Shown here in pieces: positions 8,672 to 16,283 of a stretch of DNA of 47,355 nt. Positions within the stretch are counted from its first letter, which is position 1. Each line of letters begins with the position of its first letter. The position numbers and the translations under genes are program-made. The DNA lies in assembly GCA_036005845.1 (NCBI GenBank), contig DASYQD010000095.1:1-47355 (forward strand), written 5' to 3'. Source of the stretch: DASYQD01 sp036005845 (GTDB lineage Bacteria > Acidobacteriota > Thermoanaerobaculia > Multivoradales > JAIOJS01). The notes under the pieces were generated by a model. The model was not told the DNA's origin and did not search any database. It saw nothing but the letters and a program-made list of their open reading frames with translations.

Positions 8672-8751
8672 GGCGCCTCCCGTCGTCGTGGCGTCCGCGG
8701 TGCTGCCGGCTCGTTGCGGGGAGACGAGCGTAACATCGGGCGCGAGATGTC

Positions 8752-8757
8752 GACGAT
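8752..8757 (+). promoter_or_regulatory. -10-like box GACGAT, 6 bases before the start at 8764
   Basis: GACGAT followed by TCGCGC and ATG. No Shine-Dalgarno sequence is present. A weaker alternative, TAACAT at 8731-8736, would give a 20-base leader. Confidence 0.25.
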
Positions 8758-8763
8758 TCGCGC

Positions 8764-10002
8764 ATGAGCGACTCCGTCGCGGCTCGGGACGAGATCGAGA
8801 CCACCTGCTGCGTGGCGGGCGGCGGCCCGGCGGGCATGATGCTCGGCTTCCTCCTCGCCCGCGCCGGCGTCGACGTCGTCGTGCTCGAGAAGCACGCCGA
8901 CTTCCTGCGCGACTTCCGCGGCGACACCGTCCATCCGTCGACGCTGGAGCTGATCGCCGAGTTGGGCCTCCTCGAGCCTTTCCTCGCCCTGCCGCATCAA
9001 GAGGCGCGGCGCTTGAAGGTGGTGGTCGGCGACCGCGAGTACGACGGGCCCGACTTCAGCCACCTGCCGACGCGGTGCAAGTTCATCGCCCTGATGCCGC
9101 AGTGGGACTTCCTCGACTTCCTCGCCGCGCAGGGCAAGCGTTTTCCGGCCTTTCACCTGCTGATGCAGGCCGAGGTGGGCGGCCTCGTCGAGGAGGGCGG
9201 GCGCGTCGCCGGCGTGCGGGCGCGCACGCCGCAAGGCGAGGTCACCGTGCGTGCCGACCTAGTGGTCGCCGCCGACGGCCGCCACTCGACCGTGCGCGAG
9301 CTGGCCGGTATGCGGGTGCGCGACTTCGGCGTTCCCATCGACGTGCTGTGGTTCCGTGTGCCGAAGCGCGGCGACGAGCCCGCGGCCGCGCTCGGCCGCG
9401 TGCGCCACGGCCGCATCATGGTCACCCTCGACCGCGGCGACTACTTCCAGTGCGGCCTGATCATCCGCAAGGGCGACTTCGACGCCATCAAGGCGCGCGG
9501 AATCGACGCGTTCCGCACCGGCATCGCCGATACCGCGCCGTTCCTGCGCGAGGGCGTAGCGGCACTGGCGAGCTGGGACGAGGTGAAGCTGCTCACCGTC
9601 CAGGTGAACCGCCTCCCGGTCTGGCACAGGACGGGACTCCTCTGCATCGGCGACGCCGCCCACGCCATGTCGCCCGCGGGCGGCGTCGGCATCAACCTCG
9701 CCGTGCAGGACGCAGTGGCCACCGCCAACCTGCTCGCCGACAAACTGCGGAACCGCGCCGTCGCCGACGAAGACCTCGCCGCCGTACAGCGGCGCCGCGA
9801 GCTACCCGTGCGCCTCATCCAGGCCGGGCAGGTCTTCATCCACCGCCGCATGTTCGGCCCTCACGGCGAGCCCTTCCCGTTCTCTTGGCCGACGCGCAAG
9901 CTCATTGCGTTCCTGCTGCCGCTGCTCCGCCGCGCCGCCGCCCGCTTCGTCGGCATCGGCTTCCGGCCCGAGCACGTCAACAGCCGCGAACGTGAAAGTT
10001 GA
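8764..10002 (+). CDS. FAD-dependent monooxygenase (p-hydroxybenzoate hydroxylase / UbiH type)
   Basis: 412 aa. The three hallmark motifs of group A flavoprotein monooxygenases are present: GGGPAGMMLGFLLARAG near residue 19 with E at the end of the second strand (VVLEKH), the DG motif VVAADGRHS near 174, and the GD motif CIGDAAHAMSPAGGVGIN near 295. Such enzymes hydroxylate or epoxidise small organic substrates using NAD(P)H and O2. The GGVGIN stretch is typical of the cofactor-contacting C-terminal motif. It is divergent from the MbtH/amine-oxidase operon, with 92 bases between, so the three may serve one pathway. The last 26 bases overlap the end of the convergent TonB-C-like gene. Substrate unknown. 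Confidence 0.88.
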   Translation: MSDSVAARDEIETTCCVAGGGPAGMMLGFLLARAGVDVVVLEKHADFLRDFRGDTVHPSTLELIAELGLLEPFLALPHQEARRLKVVVGDREYDGPDFSHLPTRCKFIALMPQWDFLDFLAAQGKRFPAFHLLMQAEVGGLVEEGGRVAGVRARTPQGEVTVRADLVVAADGRHSTVRELAGMRVRDFGVPIDVLWFRVPKRGDEPAAALGRVRHGRIMVTLDRGDYFQCGLIIRKGDFDAIKARGIDAFRTGIADTAPFLREGVAALASWDEVKLLTVQVNRLPVWHRTGLLCIGDAAHAMSPAGGVGINLAVQDAVATANLLADKLRNRAVADEDLAAVQRRRELPVRLIQAGQVFIHRRMFGPHGEPFPFSWPTRKLIAFLLPLLRRAAARFVGIGFRPEHVNSRERES

Positions 10003-10728
10003 CGCTGAGCTCGAACCAGACACGGACCGGCTTTCCATCCTGGGTCGCGGGCTCGAAACGCCACGTCCTGACCGCATCGAGCGCAGCGACACCCAAGACA
10101 GGATCTGTTCCCGCTGGAAGCGAGGGACTCTCCGGTCTGCCTTGTTGGTTGATGATGGTGCGAACCAGGATCGTGTTTTCGATACACGACGCCGCTTTGG
10201 CGAGAGGGTACTCGGGCTTGTCGCCGCTCAGCTTGCGAGGCGGCACTACGTCGCCGGCGCCATGTTCGGCCGGTGGCTGAGTGGGCCGACGAGCGGGATC
10301 TGACGGCGCGCTCTCCGCATAGCGCGATCGCGTCAACAGCTCGCCTGCTGCGCCATAGGGCTGCAGATCGACCTTGGAGTAGGCGGGATAGAGAGTCTGA
10401 GCGATACCGAAGTCCCAGGCACCCGACTCGGCATCTCCCATTCCGGCTTCGCCGATCGACCGGAACATGTACGCCACGGCGAGGAGATCGCCGCTGGCGT
10501 CGCCGCTGGCGATGCGGTCCCGCATCTCCCGCAACACCGAGTCCGCGATGTCGCGGCCCTTCTTCCACTCGCCGTTCTTCAACGAAGAGTTGGCGACCTG
10601 CAGCCTGTCCTCCACTGCAGGACCAACGATGGCTTGTAGACACTGCGCCCCGGCGGCGTCGGAGGAGCGGCTCCAGCTCCGAACGCCAGCGTCTGAGCGA
10701 GGAGAAACAAGGCGAAGACTCTCTTCAC
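9977..10728 (-). CDS. TonB C-terminal-domain-like exported protein with apparent frameshift
   Basis: The main frame (GTG at 10615 to stop at 9977, 212 aa) ends in a TonB-C-like domain: LVRTIINQQGRPESPSL, then LDAVRTWRFEPATQDGKPV and WFELSVNFHV. A signal peptide, VKRVFALFLLAQTLAFGAGA, starts at a GTG at 10728 but lies in another frame. The two frames join smoothly if one G is added to the run of four at 10648-10651, giving PPGAQCLQAIVGPAVEDRL. I therefore read this as one gene with a one-base deletion, either real decay or a sequencing error. TonB-C-like domains also occur in proteins that do not energise receptors, so function is open. A TAGCAT box lies 8 bases before the GTG at 10728. Confidence 0.6.
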
Positions 10729-10736
10729 AGCCGGGG

Positions 10737-10742
10737 ATGCTA
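10737..10742 (-). promoter_or_regulatory. -10-like box TAGCAT, 8 bases before the GTG at 10728
   Basis: The minus strand reads TAGCAT, then CCCCGGCT, then GTG. It suggests that the TonB-C-like gene has its own leaderless or very short-leader transcript. Confidence 0.3.
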
Positions 10743-10755
10743 CCCGGTCGCGAGC

Positions 10756-10772
10756 CGCGCGCTTCACGCGCG
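10756..10772 (-). terminator. GC-rich hairpin after the antitoxin gene
   Basis: CGCGCG arms at 10756-10761 and 10767-10772 enclose a five-base loop, 6 bases beyond the antitoxin stop. A second perfect stem, GAACAC/GTGTTC (10784-10798), lies in the last codons of the antitoxin. No T-tract follows, so termination is not assured. Confidence 0.35.
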
Positions 10773-10777
10773 TAGCA

Positions 10778-11047
10778 CTACGAGAACACTCCGTGTTCGA
10801 GCCTGCCGATCGCAGCCTCGACCTCACGGGCGTCATCGGCCGCCGCAGCCATCTCGAGCGGAATCGCACCGCCGAGCACTGGCTGAGGGCTCAACAGCCA
10901 CTGACGCGCGGCGGAGGCGTCGCCGTCGAACAGCTCGAGCACACGAGCGAGCAAGTCATCCCGTCGGGCGGGCTCGATGCGGCCCCGAGAGATCTTTGCT
11001 CCCTCTTCCACGCTGGCAATGAAGCTCGCGAAGAGATCTTCTCTCAT
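10778..11047 (-). CDS. MbcA/ParS/Xre-type antitoxin (DUF2384 toxin-binding domain)
   Basis: 89 aa. The C-terminal 55 residues fit the DUF2384 domain of antitoxins: a helix with AARQWLLSPQPVLGG, then PLEMAAAADDAREVEAAIGRLEHG, where the PxLGG, PLE and GRxEHG elements are the diagnostic ones. The N-terminal 30 residues (SFIASVEEGAKISRGRIEP) resemble the short arm found before antitoxin domains, but the Xre helix-turn-helix usual in this family is absent. Its ATG overlaps the stop of the upstream nuclease-like gene by 4 bases (ATGA), so the two are translationally coupled. The family usually neutralises RES-domain toxins, and no RES gene is present here. I infer that it neutralises the nuclease. 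Confidence 0.8.
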   Translation of the reverse strand: MREDLFASFIASVEEGAKISRGRIEPARRDDLLARVLELFDGDASAARQWLLSPQPVLGGAIPLEMAAAADDAREVEAAIGRLEHGVFS

Positions 11048-11643
11048 CGAGTTGTGCGTTGATCAGTCAGTCGCCTCTTGGACAACAGCATGCGAATCGG
11101 GTCAGGGATGGTTACACGGTCTCGCGGGGTCACAACAAACAGATCCACAGGGCAGCCGAAGACCGCGGAGATCAGGATCAGGCCGAGCAGTTGCCGCTGG
11201 TTGAGGCGGTCCCGCGTATCCGTTCGCTTGCATTCCGCAAACCTTAGCTCGCCGGTTCGGTAGACGAGGAGATCAGGCGCTTCTGGTGCAGCGCGAAAAG
11301 GGCGAAACGCCTTGCAAATCGACCGCGCGCCGACCAGCCTCTCTGACCCGAAGAACTCGAGGAGCACCGCTTCCGAGCGCGGATACTTGCTAGGCCGATT
11401 GCTGCCGAAGATGTCGAAGTCGTGGTGAATCCACCGATAACCGTGCTCCTCGAAGAATTGCCCGGCGAGGAATTCCCCGAAGCCGGTTGTGCCCGGCAGT
11501 TTCCGACAGTAGGGATCCGAGCAGGTCTCGCGGCGGCCAGCCTTCCATTGGTCGAGCCGCTCAGGATCGTAAGTGAGCAGCTGCGGCTGGAGGGCCACTT
11601 CGAGGACATGTGATTTAGCCGAGAACTGATCGCGCCGCTTCAT
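11044..11643 (-). CDS. PD-(D/E)XK / VRR-NUC-like nuclease, putative toxin
   Basis: 199 aa. The motif order fits a PD-(D/E)XK fold: E57 in a first helix (GFGEFLAGQFFEEHG), P123-D124 in APDLLVYRTG, E137-x-K139 in LRFAECKR and Q151 in RLNQRQ. Spacing and the trailing D-R-L-N-x-x-Q resemble VRR-NUC domains of restriction and Holliday-junction nucleases. C41 and C46 (CSDPYC) could bind metal. There is no signal peptide. It is the first gene of a two-gene unit with the DUF2384 antitoxin, overlapping it by 4 bases. Base composition is clearly less GC-rich than the flanks, suggesting transfer. The toxin role is inferred from context. A restriction- or repair-related nuclease is the alternative. Confidence 0.6.
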   Translation of the reverse strand: MKRRDQFSAKSHVLEVALQPQLLTYDPERLDQWKAGRRETCSDPYCRKLPGTTGFGEFLAGQFFEEHGYRWIHHDFDIFGSNRPSKYPRSEAVLLEFFGSERLVGARSICKAFRPFRAAPEAPDLLVYRTGELRFAECKRTDTRDRLNQRQLLGLILISAVFGCPVDLFVVTPRDRVTIPDPIRMLLSKRRLTDQRTTR

Positions 11644-11688
11644 CGTCCGGCGGTCGCCTTTTTTCAGGTGACGATCATCCCAGGGCTA

Positions 11689-14673
11689 TCACTCCGGTAG
11701 AGATACTGCTCCGCTGCTCACCACCGCAAGCTTCCACGACTCCGCCGCGGTGCCTTGGAGGTTCAGGTGCCCGGCGAGGAAGTAGAGCCGCTGGGTGTCC
11801 TCGCTCTTCGAGGTGCAGAAGCGGTCTTGCAGGAAGTACGGCGGTATGGCCTGGTAGTAGAGCGTTGCGCGCACAGACACGGGCTCTCCCCGCAGGCTGG
11901 CGAGGTCGATCTCGTACTTCACCGAGTCACCGCCGCCTTCTCGATACTCGGGGTCGTTGCCGACGCCGAAGGACTCGACGTCGCGCGCCAAATCCCTGTG
12001 GGCACCTAACGCCTCTGCGATGCGCACGCGCTCGGCGAGCGGTAGGAAGCCGGCGGGTTGGATGCGGTTGTCTTTCACGCGGCCGCAGATGGAGAGGAAG
12101 CTCGTCGTCAGCGGCGGCCTCACCGGCACGTCGAGGCCGCACTGCGGGTCGTCGACGCCCGGCGGCGGCGCGCTGACGAGCTCCTGGTAGATCTGTGCCT
12201 GGTCCTGGCGACGGATGACTTCGTAGTGCGGTTGGTAGACGAGCTTGTCGGGGTACAACCGCGCCGAGCAGTCGTCCTTCCACCACAGCTCGCCGCCGAT
12301 CGGCGTGCCCTGCTCGTCGACGATGGCGCCGGCACCGTTGGTGCGGCCCGATGCCCAGAGCACGTTGCCCGCCGCGTCGAGCACCTCGAAGCCGAGGAAC
12401 GCGCGCCGGAATCCCACACCCGACGGGAACTTGTGGCCGACGTCGCTGTCGATGCGCACCGTCGCCTCGATCTTCCCGCCGGTCACCACGATCCGGTTGA
12501 TGCCGATCTTCGCCGTCGCGTGCGAGGCTTGGTCGAGCATCGCCTGCTCGGTGAAGAGCAGCGGGTCGAGGCCCTTGGAGACGAGCATCGGGTCTTGCGT
12601 GCGAATGCCGAGCACGTCGGGGAATTGCTGCGCCATCTTCACGAAGAAGACGTTCAAGCCGACGAGCGTGTGGCGCGCGAAACCCTCGCGCACCGGCAGG
12701 TCGACGTCTTCGGCGCCGAGCGCGTGCTCGGCCTCGGGGAAGTTGCTGTGCTCCTGGATGCCGGCGATCTTGCTGCGGTAAGGCGTGCCATCCGCATCGC
12801 GGCTCGGCATGTGGCAGCCCTGGCACGACTGCGCGCGCGCGCCGGCGCCACCAGGAAGCTTGCCGGTCGGCGTGTCGCCGGTGCGGTAGGCGCTGAAGGC
12901 CCACTCGGGATAGGTGCCTTGCTCGTACACATGGGCGACCACGTTGGCGCCACCCTTCGTCATCACCGGTAGGTGCACGGTGTGGCAGGTGCCGCACAGC
13001 TCGGAGCTCTGGATGGCCGGCGTGTGCACCGGCTTGATGCCGAGCGCGTTCTGCATCGGCGTCGTCTTCGGATCGGGGAAGGGGCCCAAGAGCTCGCCCG
13101 GCGCGCCGAGCAGGAAGCTGCCGGTGAAGGTCTTCGCGAAGCCGTGGTTGTCCGGGTTGAGGAATTCCTGCCGCTCTTTCACGCAGCGGTTCTCGGGCCG
13201 ATCGATCGCGCGGTTCTCGGGCCCGGCACCTGCGAGCATGTGGTGGCAGGCGCCGCAGTTGATGCCGTCGCGCGCCAGCGCGCCGTAGCGGGCCAGCGGC
13301 GCCGTGGGGTTGCCGGCCGGCCACGGCACCGCGCTGGCGTACTCGCGCAGCAACGGCGCGCAGTCGCCGGTCTCGGCGGCGCGGTCGATCTGGAACTGGC
13401 GGTGGCCGGCGACGCCGTGGCAGCCCATGCAGACGCCCTGCACCGTCGTCGACGCTTCGGGGTGAAAGCCGAGCTCGCTCTGCAGCTGCGCATAGAACAC
13501 CGGGTCGCGGCCGCCGAGGCCCATCGGCGAGGTGCGCCACGTCGCGTAGGGCGAGAGGTTGAGCAGGTTGTCGCCGTGCGGGTTGGGCTTCGTCATGTCG
13601 AACTGCAGCCCGGTGCCGCCGGCGTCGTGGCAGCCCAGGCACTGCGACGAGGTAACGAACTGGCTGCGCGCGGTGACGGTGCCCGGCTCGACCCACACCT
13701 CGTCGTAGGTCTGCGAGGGCAGCGACGACACCGTCTCCCAGCTCGGCCGCGGCAGCCCGCCGGCCTGCAGCACGTCGGTGAGCGCGCGGTTCCAGAGGTA
13801 GTTCGGTTGGCCCAGCCGCGGCGCGTCGTCCGTGGGCAGCGCGACGAGGCGGTGATGCGCCGGCACCGGCTCGGGATCGAAGAAGTGCTGCGAGAGGAAG
13901 ACGAGCGGCCGGCCGGGCTCGCCTTCGACGTTGTTGAGGCTGGCGAAAGTGTGGTTGTCGCGCGCCGTCGAGTGGCAGTTGAGGCAGTACTGGCCGAAGC
14001 CCTGGAAGGGGTAGCGGTTGGTCGAGTCGGGCGGCCAGTCGGGTGTCCAGCCGCTCCAGCCGAACCAGCCCCAGAACCAGCCGTCCTGCGAGGCGCCGGC
14101 GGCGCGCACCATGATCGCCGAGCCGCTCGTCGGCAGCAGCTTCAGCGGGTCGACGCCGGCGCAGGCACCGGCGGGCGCCGGGAACATCTCCTTGACCATG
14201 ATGGCGCCGTCGGGGATCGGTGCCGGCGTCGCGGGCGCCGGTCCGTCTTCGGGACGATTGGCGTGCAGCCACGCGATCATCTCCGGCGAGTACCAGACGA
14301 CGACCGGCGCGTGGGTGCCGTTGTACCTGCCGCTCCACGCGCCGTCGTCGAGCGTGGCGGTGAACGGTCCGGTGTCGCGCACGCCCTTGTCGCGCTTCCA
14401 GCCGCTCTTGCTGTCGCGGTGGCAGAAGTTGCGCAGGAACTCGCCGAGCTTCTCCTGGTAGCCGGAGAGGTTGTCGATGTACTCCGGCGCGCCGGGGTGC
14501 TGCACGATCGGCAGCAGCCGGGCGCAGAGCGCGGGATCGCGCGGCACCAGCGGCTGCGACCGCTCGGCGCTGCACGCCGGCGCCGCGGTGGCCGGAACGG
14601 CGACAGCGGCGAGCAGGAGCGAGGCGATGGCTGCGGATGCGAGGCGGACGAGGAACGCGCGCCGCTCGTGCAT
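11689..14673 (-). CDS. Secreted hexaheme c-type cytochrome with P460-like N-terminal domain
   Basis: 994 aa. A signal peptide (FLVRLASAAIASLLLAAVAV) precedes six CxxCH heme sites: CLNCH (about 230), CLGCH (345), CMGCH (415), CGACH (473), CGTCH (560) and CQGCH (617). The region before the first heme (PDGAIMVKEMFPAP, DGWFWGWFGW, then YCLNCH) resembles cytochrome P460-type domains. The remainder, about 650-994, has no hemes and looks beta-rich, with GHKFPSGVGFRRAFLGFEV as a recognisable element also seen in other large multiheme proteins. It should act in the periplasm or outside the cell as an electron carrier or oxidoreductase. GGGAGGG precedes the ATG. No maturation or partner gene is adjacent. 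The exact reaction is unknown. Confidence 0.85.
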   Translation of the reverse strand: MHERRAFLVRLASAAIASLLLAAVAVPATAAPACSAERSQPLVPRDPALCARLLPIVQHPGAPEYIDNLSGYQEKLGEFLRNFCHRDSKSGWKRDKGVRDTGPFTATLDDGAWSGRYNGTHAPVVVWYSPEMIAWLHANRPEDGPAPATPAPIPDGAIMVKEMFPAPAGACAGVDPLKLLPTSGSAIMVRAAGASQDGWFWGWFGWSGWTPDWPPDSTNRYPFQGFGQYCLNCHSTARDNHTFASLNNVEGEPGRPLVFLSQHFFDPEPVPAHHRLVALPTDDAPRLGQPNYLWNRALTDVLQAGGLPRPSWETVSSLPSQTYDEVWVEPGTVTARSQFVTSSQCLGCHDAGGTGLQFDMTKPNPHGDNLLNLSPYATWRTSPMGLGGRDPVFYAQLQSELGFHPEASTTVQGVCMGCHGVAGHRQFQIDRAAETGDCAPLLREYASAVPWPAGNPTAPLARYGALARDGINCGACHHMLAGAGPENRAIDRPENRCVKERQEFLNPDNHGFAKTFTGSFLLGAPGELLGPFPDPKTTPMQNALGIKPVHTPAIQSSELCGTCHTVHLPVMTKGGANVVAHVYEQGTYPEWAFSAYRTGDTPTGKLPGGAGARAQSCQGCHMPSRDADGTPYRSKIAGIQEHSNFPEAEHALGAEDVDLPVREGFARHTLVGLNVFFVKMAQQFPDVLGIRTQDPMLVSKGLDPLLFTEQAMLDQASHATAKIGINRIVVTGGKIEATVRIDSDVGHKFPSGVGFRRAFLGFEVLDAAGNVLWASGRTNGAGAIVDEQGTPIGGELWWKDDCSARLYPDKLVYQPHYEVIRRQDQAQIYQELVSAPPPGVDDPQCGLDVPVRPPLTTSFLSICGRVKDNRIQPAGFLPLAERVRIAEALGAHRDLARDVESFGVGNDPEYREGGGDSVKYEIDLASLRGEPVSVRATLYYQAIPPYFLQDRFCTSKSEDTQRLYFLAGHLNLQGTAAESWKLAVVSSGAVSLPE

Positions 14674-14815
14674 GGAAGCCCTCCCGAGGAGCGTTCGACT
14701 CGAAGGCGGGGTGACGCGATCGATCAGACCATCGCCGCCGCGCGAGGGTCAAGCCGCGGCCCACCCGAGAAGTCGCGGATGGTGTCCGTCTCTTGTGGGA
14801 ATCCCGGGAGGTGGC

Positions 14816-15811
14816 ATGAACATCGACTCCGTGCGCGAGCTGAAGCAGTCCCTCGTCCAGTCGCAGGTCGAGCCGATGGCGTTCGCGGCCGGCAAGGTCA
14901 GCACCCTTGCGGTCGCCGCCAAGCCGTCGCGCGACCTGACGCCGTTCCGGCGCAGCGTCGCCCTCGGCGTGGCGCCTGGAAAGTCGGGCAAGGACTTCCG
15001 GCTCGCGGTGCGCATCCAGAGCCGCGGCGTCGAGGGCTCCGCCGAGCTCGAGCGCATCCGCAAGGCCGCGAAGGGCGAGGTCGAGGAGCGCTTCGTCGGC
15101 CGCGTCTTCAAGCGCGCCGCCCCGCTGCGCTCGCGCCGGCGGCCGCTCGTCATTGGCTGCTCGATCGGCCACTTCCGCATCACCGCCGGCACGCTGGGCT
15201 GCTTCGTGAGCACCAAGTCGGGCCAGCGCCGCGCGCTGTCGAACAACCACGTGCTGGCGGACGAGAACCGCGGCAAGAAGGGCGACGCCGTCATCCAGCC
15301 CGGGGACTTCGACGGCGGCACGCGCCCGAGCGACACCATGGGCGCGCTCGACCGCTTCGTGCGCCTGAAGAAGACGGCGCCGAACCTGGTGGATGCGGCG
15401 CTGGCCACCATCCGCGCCGGCATCGCGATCGACGAGACGACTCTCGACGGGCTCGGGGATCTGCAAGGTGTCTCGACCGCGCCGCTGGGCGTCGGGATGG
15501 ACGTCCACAAGGTCGGCCGCACGACCGGCACGACGAGCGGCCGCATCACCGCCTTCGAGCTCGACAACGTCGTCGTCACCTACGACATCGGCGACCTGCG
15601 CTTCGACGACCAGGTGGAGATCGAGGGCGCCGGCAGCGGCCCGTTCAGCCGCGGCGGCGACAGCGGCTCGCTGATCGTCGACGAGGGTTTCCGCGCCGTC
15701 GCCCTGCTTTTCGCCGGCGGCGAGACCGGCGGCGGCAACGGCCAAGGCCTCACCTTCGCCAACCCCATCGGCGCGGTGCTCGCCGCCCTGCGCGTGACGC
15801 TGCTACCGTAG
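14816..15811 (+). CDS. Trypsin-fold (S1-like, Nal1-type) serine peptidase
   Basis: 331 aa. The catalytic triad can be traced: His145 in SNNHVLAD, Asp193 in NLVDAALATI and Ser283 in RGGDSGSLIVDEG. The oxyanion GDSGS motif and the ending LTFANPIGAVLAAL are typical of bacterial homologues of plant NAL1. No signal peptide or membrane segment is visible, so the location is uncertain. The N-terminal 110 residues are charged and probably helical. The start at 14816 is fixed by GGGAGG five bases upstream; a longer open frame upstream is not supported. The next gene begins 4 bases after its stop and resembles the prodomain-like N-terminus that many such proteases carry, so the pair appears to be a split protein. 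Confidence 0.8.
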   Translation: MNIDSVRELKQSLVQSQVEPMAFAAGKVSTLAVAAKPSRDLTPFRRSVALGVAPGKSGKDFRLAVRIQSRGVEGSAELERIRKAAKGEVEERFVGRVFKRAAPLRSRRRPLVIGCSIGHFRITAGTLGCFVSTKSGQRRALSNNHVLADENRGKKGDAVIQPGDFDGGTRPSDTMGALDRFVRLKKTAPNLVDAALATIRAGIAIDETTLDGLGDLQGVSTAPLGVGMDVHKVGRTTGTTSGRITAFELDNVVVTYDIGDLRFDDQVEIEGAGSGPFSRGGDSGSLIVDEGFRAVALLFAGGETGGGNGQGLTFANPIGAVLAALRVTLLP

Positions 15812-15815
15812 CCGC

Positions 15816-16046
15816 GTGGCGGTCGATCTCGAGCGCGCGCGCGCGGCGAAGCGGCGGCTGCGCGAGCTGCTGCCGAAGGCTGCGGAGGTCAACGGCATCG
15901 GCATCACGCAGGTGGGCGAGGACTACGCCGTCAAGCTCAACCTGGCGGCGCCCGTCGAAGACCTCGACCTGCCCGACTCCGTCGACGGCGTGCCGGTGGT
16001 GGTCGAGGTCGTCGGCCGCATCGCCAAGCGGCCCGCGGAAGACTGA
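15816..16046 (+). CDS. Small partner protein resembling the N-terminal domain of Nal1-type proteases
   Basis: 76 aa, GTG start 4 bases after the protease stop, so certainly co-transcribed. The core reads VNGIGITQVGEDYAVKLNLA, then LPDSVDGVPVVVEVVGRI. The pattern of a short beta-strand pair followed by LPxxVDGVPVxVxxVG is the one found at the N-terminus of many trypsin-like bacterial proteases, just before the catalytic domain. In this locus that segment is missing from the protease and present as a free protein. I infer that it folds against the protease as an inhibitor, chaperone or regulator. No catalytic residues of its own are visible. Confidence 0.65.
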   Translation: MAVDLERARAAKRRLRELLPKAAEVNGIGITQVGEDYAVKLNLAAPVEDLDLPDSVDGVPVVVEVVGRIAKRPAED

Positions 16047-16283
16047 CGCGCTAGCGGCTACTACTTCGGCGCCTGGTTCCGCCGCGAGGCCAACCTGCGC
16101 ATCGGCGCCCTCGAGCTGCGCTCGAACGGCCCGGGCGTGGTGGCGGAAGTTCGCCGGCTGGCCCGCGAACGGGGGAATTCGTCTCGCCGCGGCCGTCTAA
16201 TCAGCCGCCATCCACCCGGCCATTCGGGGAGTTTTCCCCGGGGCCACGCACCGGAGCTTGACCGTCGTGCCGAACGAGCCGTC
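16047..16283. other. Region without a convincing gene, possible gene remnant
   Basis: The frame that leads into the KR-DH gene stays open from the previous stop, and its first part reads SGYYFGAWFRREANLRIG, which looks protein-like but has no start codon. Another frame gives KFAGWPANGGIRLAAAV before a stop at 16198-16200. The stretch contains a hairpin at 16225-16240. I read it as intergenic DNA that may hold remains of a disrupted gene. Confidence 0.35.
16225..16240 (+). terminator. Stem-loop CGGGGA/TCCCCG
   Basis: A perfect 6-bp stem with loop GTTT lies 178 bases after the small protease-partner gene. The four T's are in the loop and first arm boundary, and no T-tract follows. It could end the protease transcript or lie in the leader of the KR-DH gene. 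Confidence 0.35.

Noticed and set aside
11927..15745. Long minus-strand frame across the cytochrome gene and the protease gene
   Set aside because: It is a shadow of the real cytochrome frame; its product is Arg- and Ala-rich and lacks CxxCH motifs.
12973..16200. Long plus-strand frame antisense to the cytochrome gene and out of frame with the protease
   Set aside because: The composition is typical of a GC-rich shadow frame, and it conflicts with well-supported genes on both strands.
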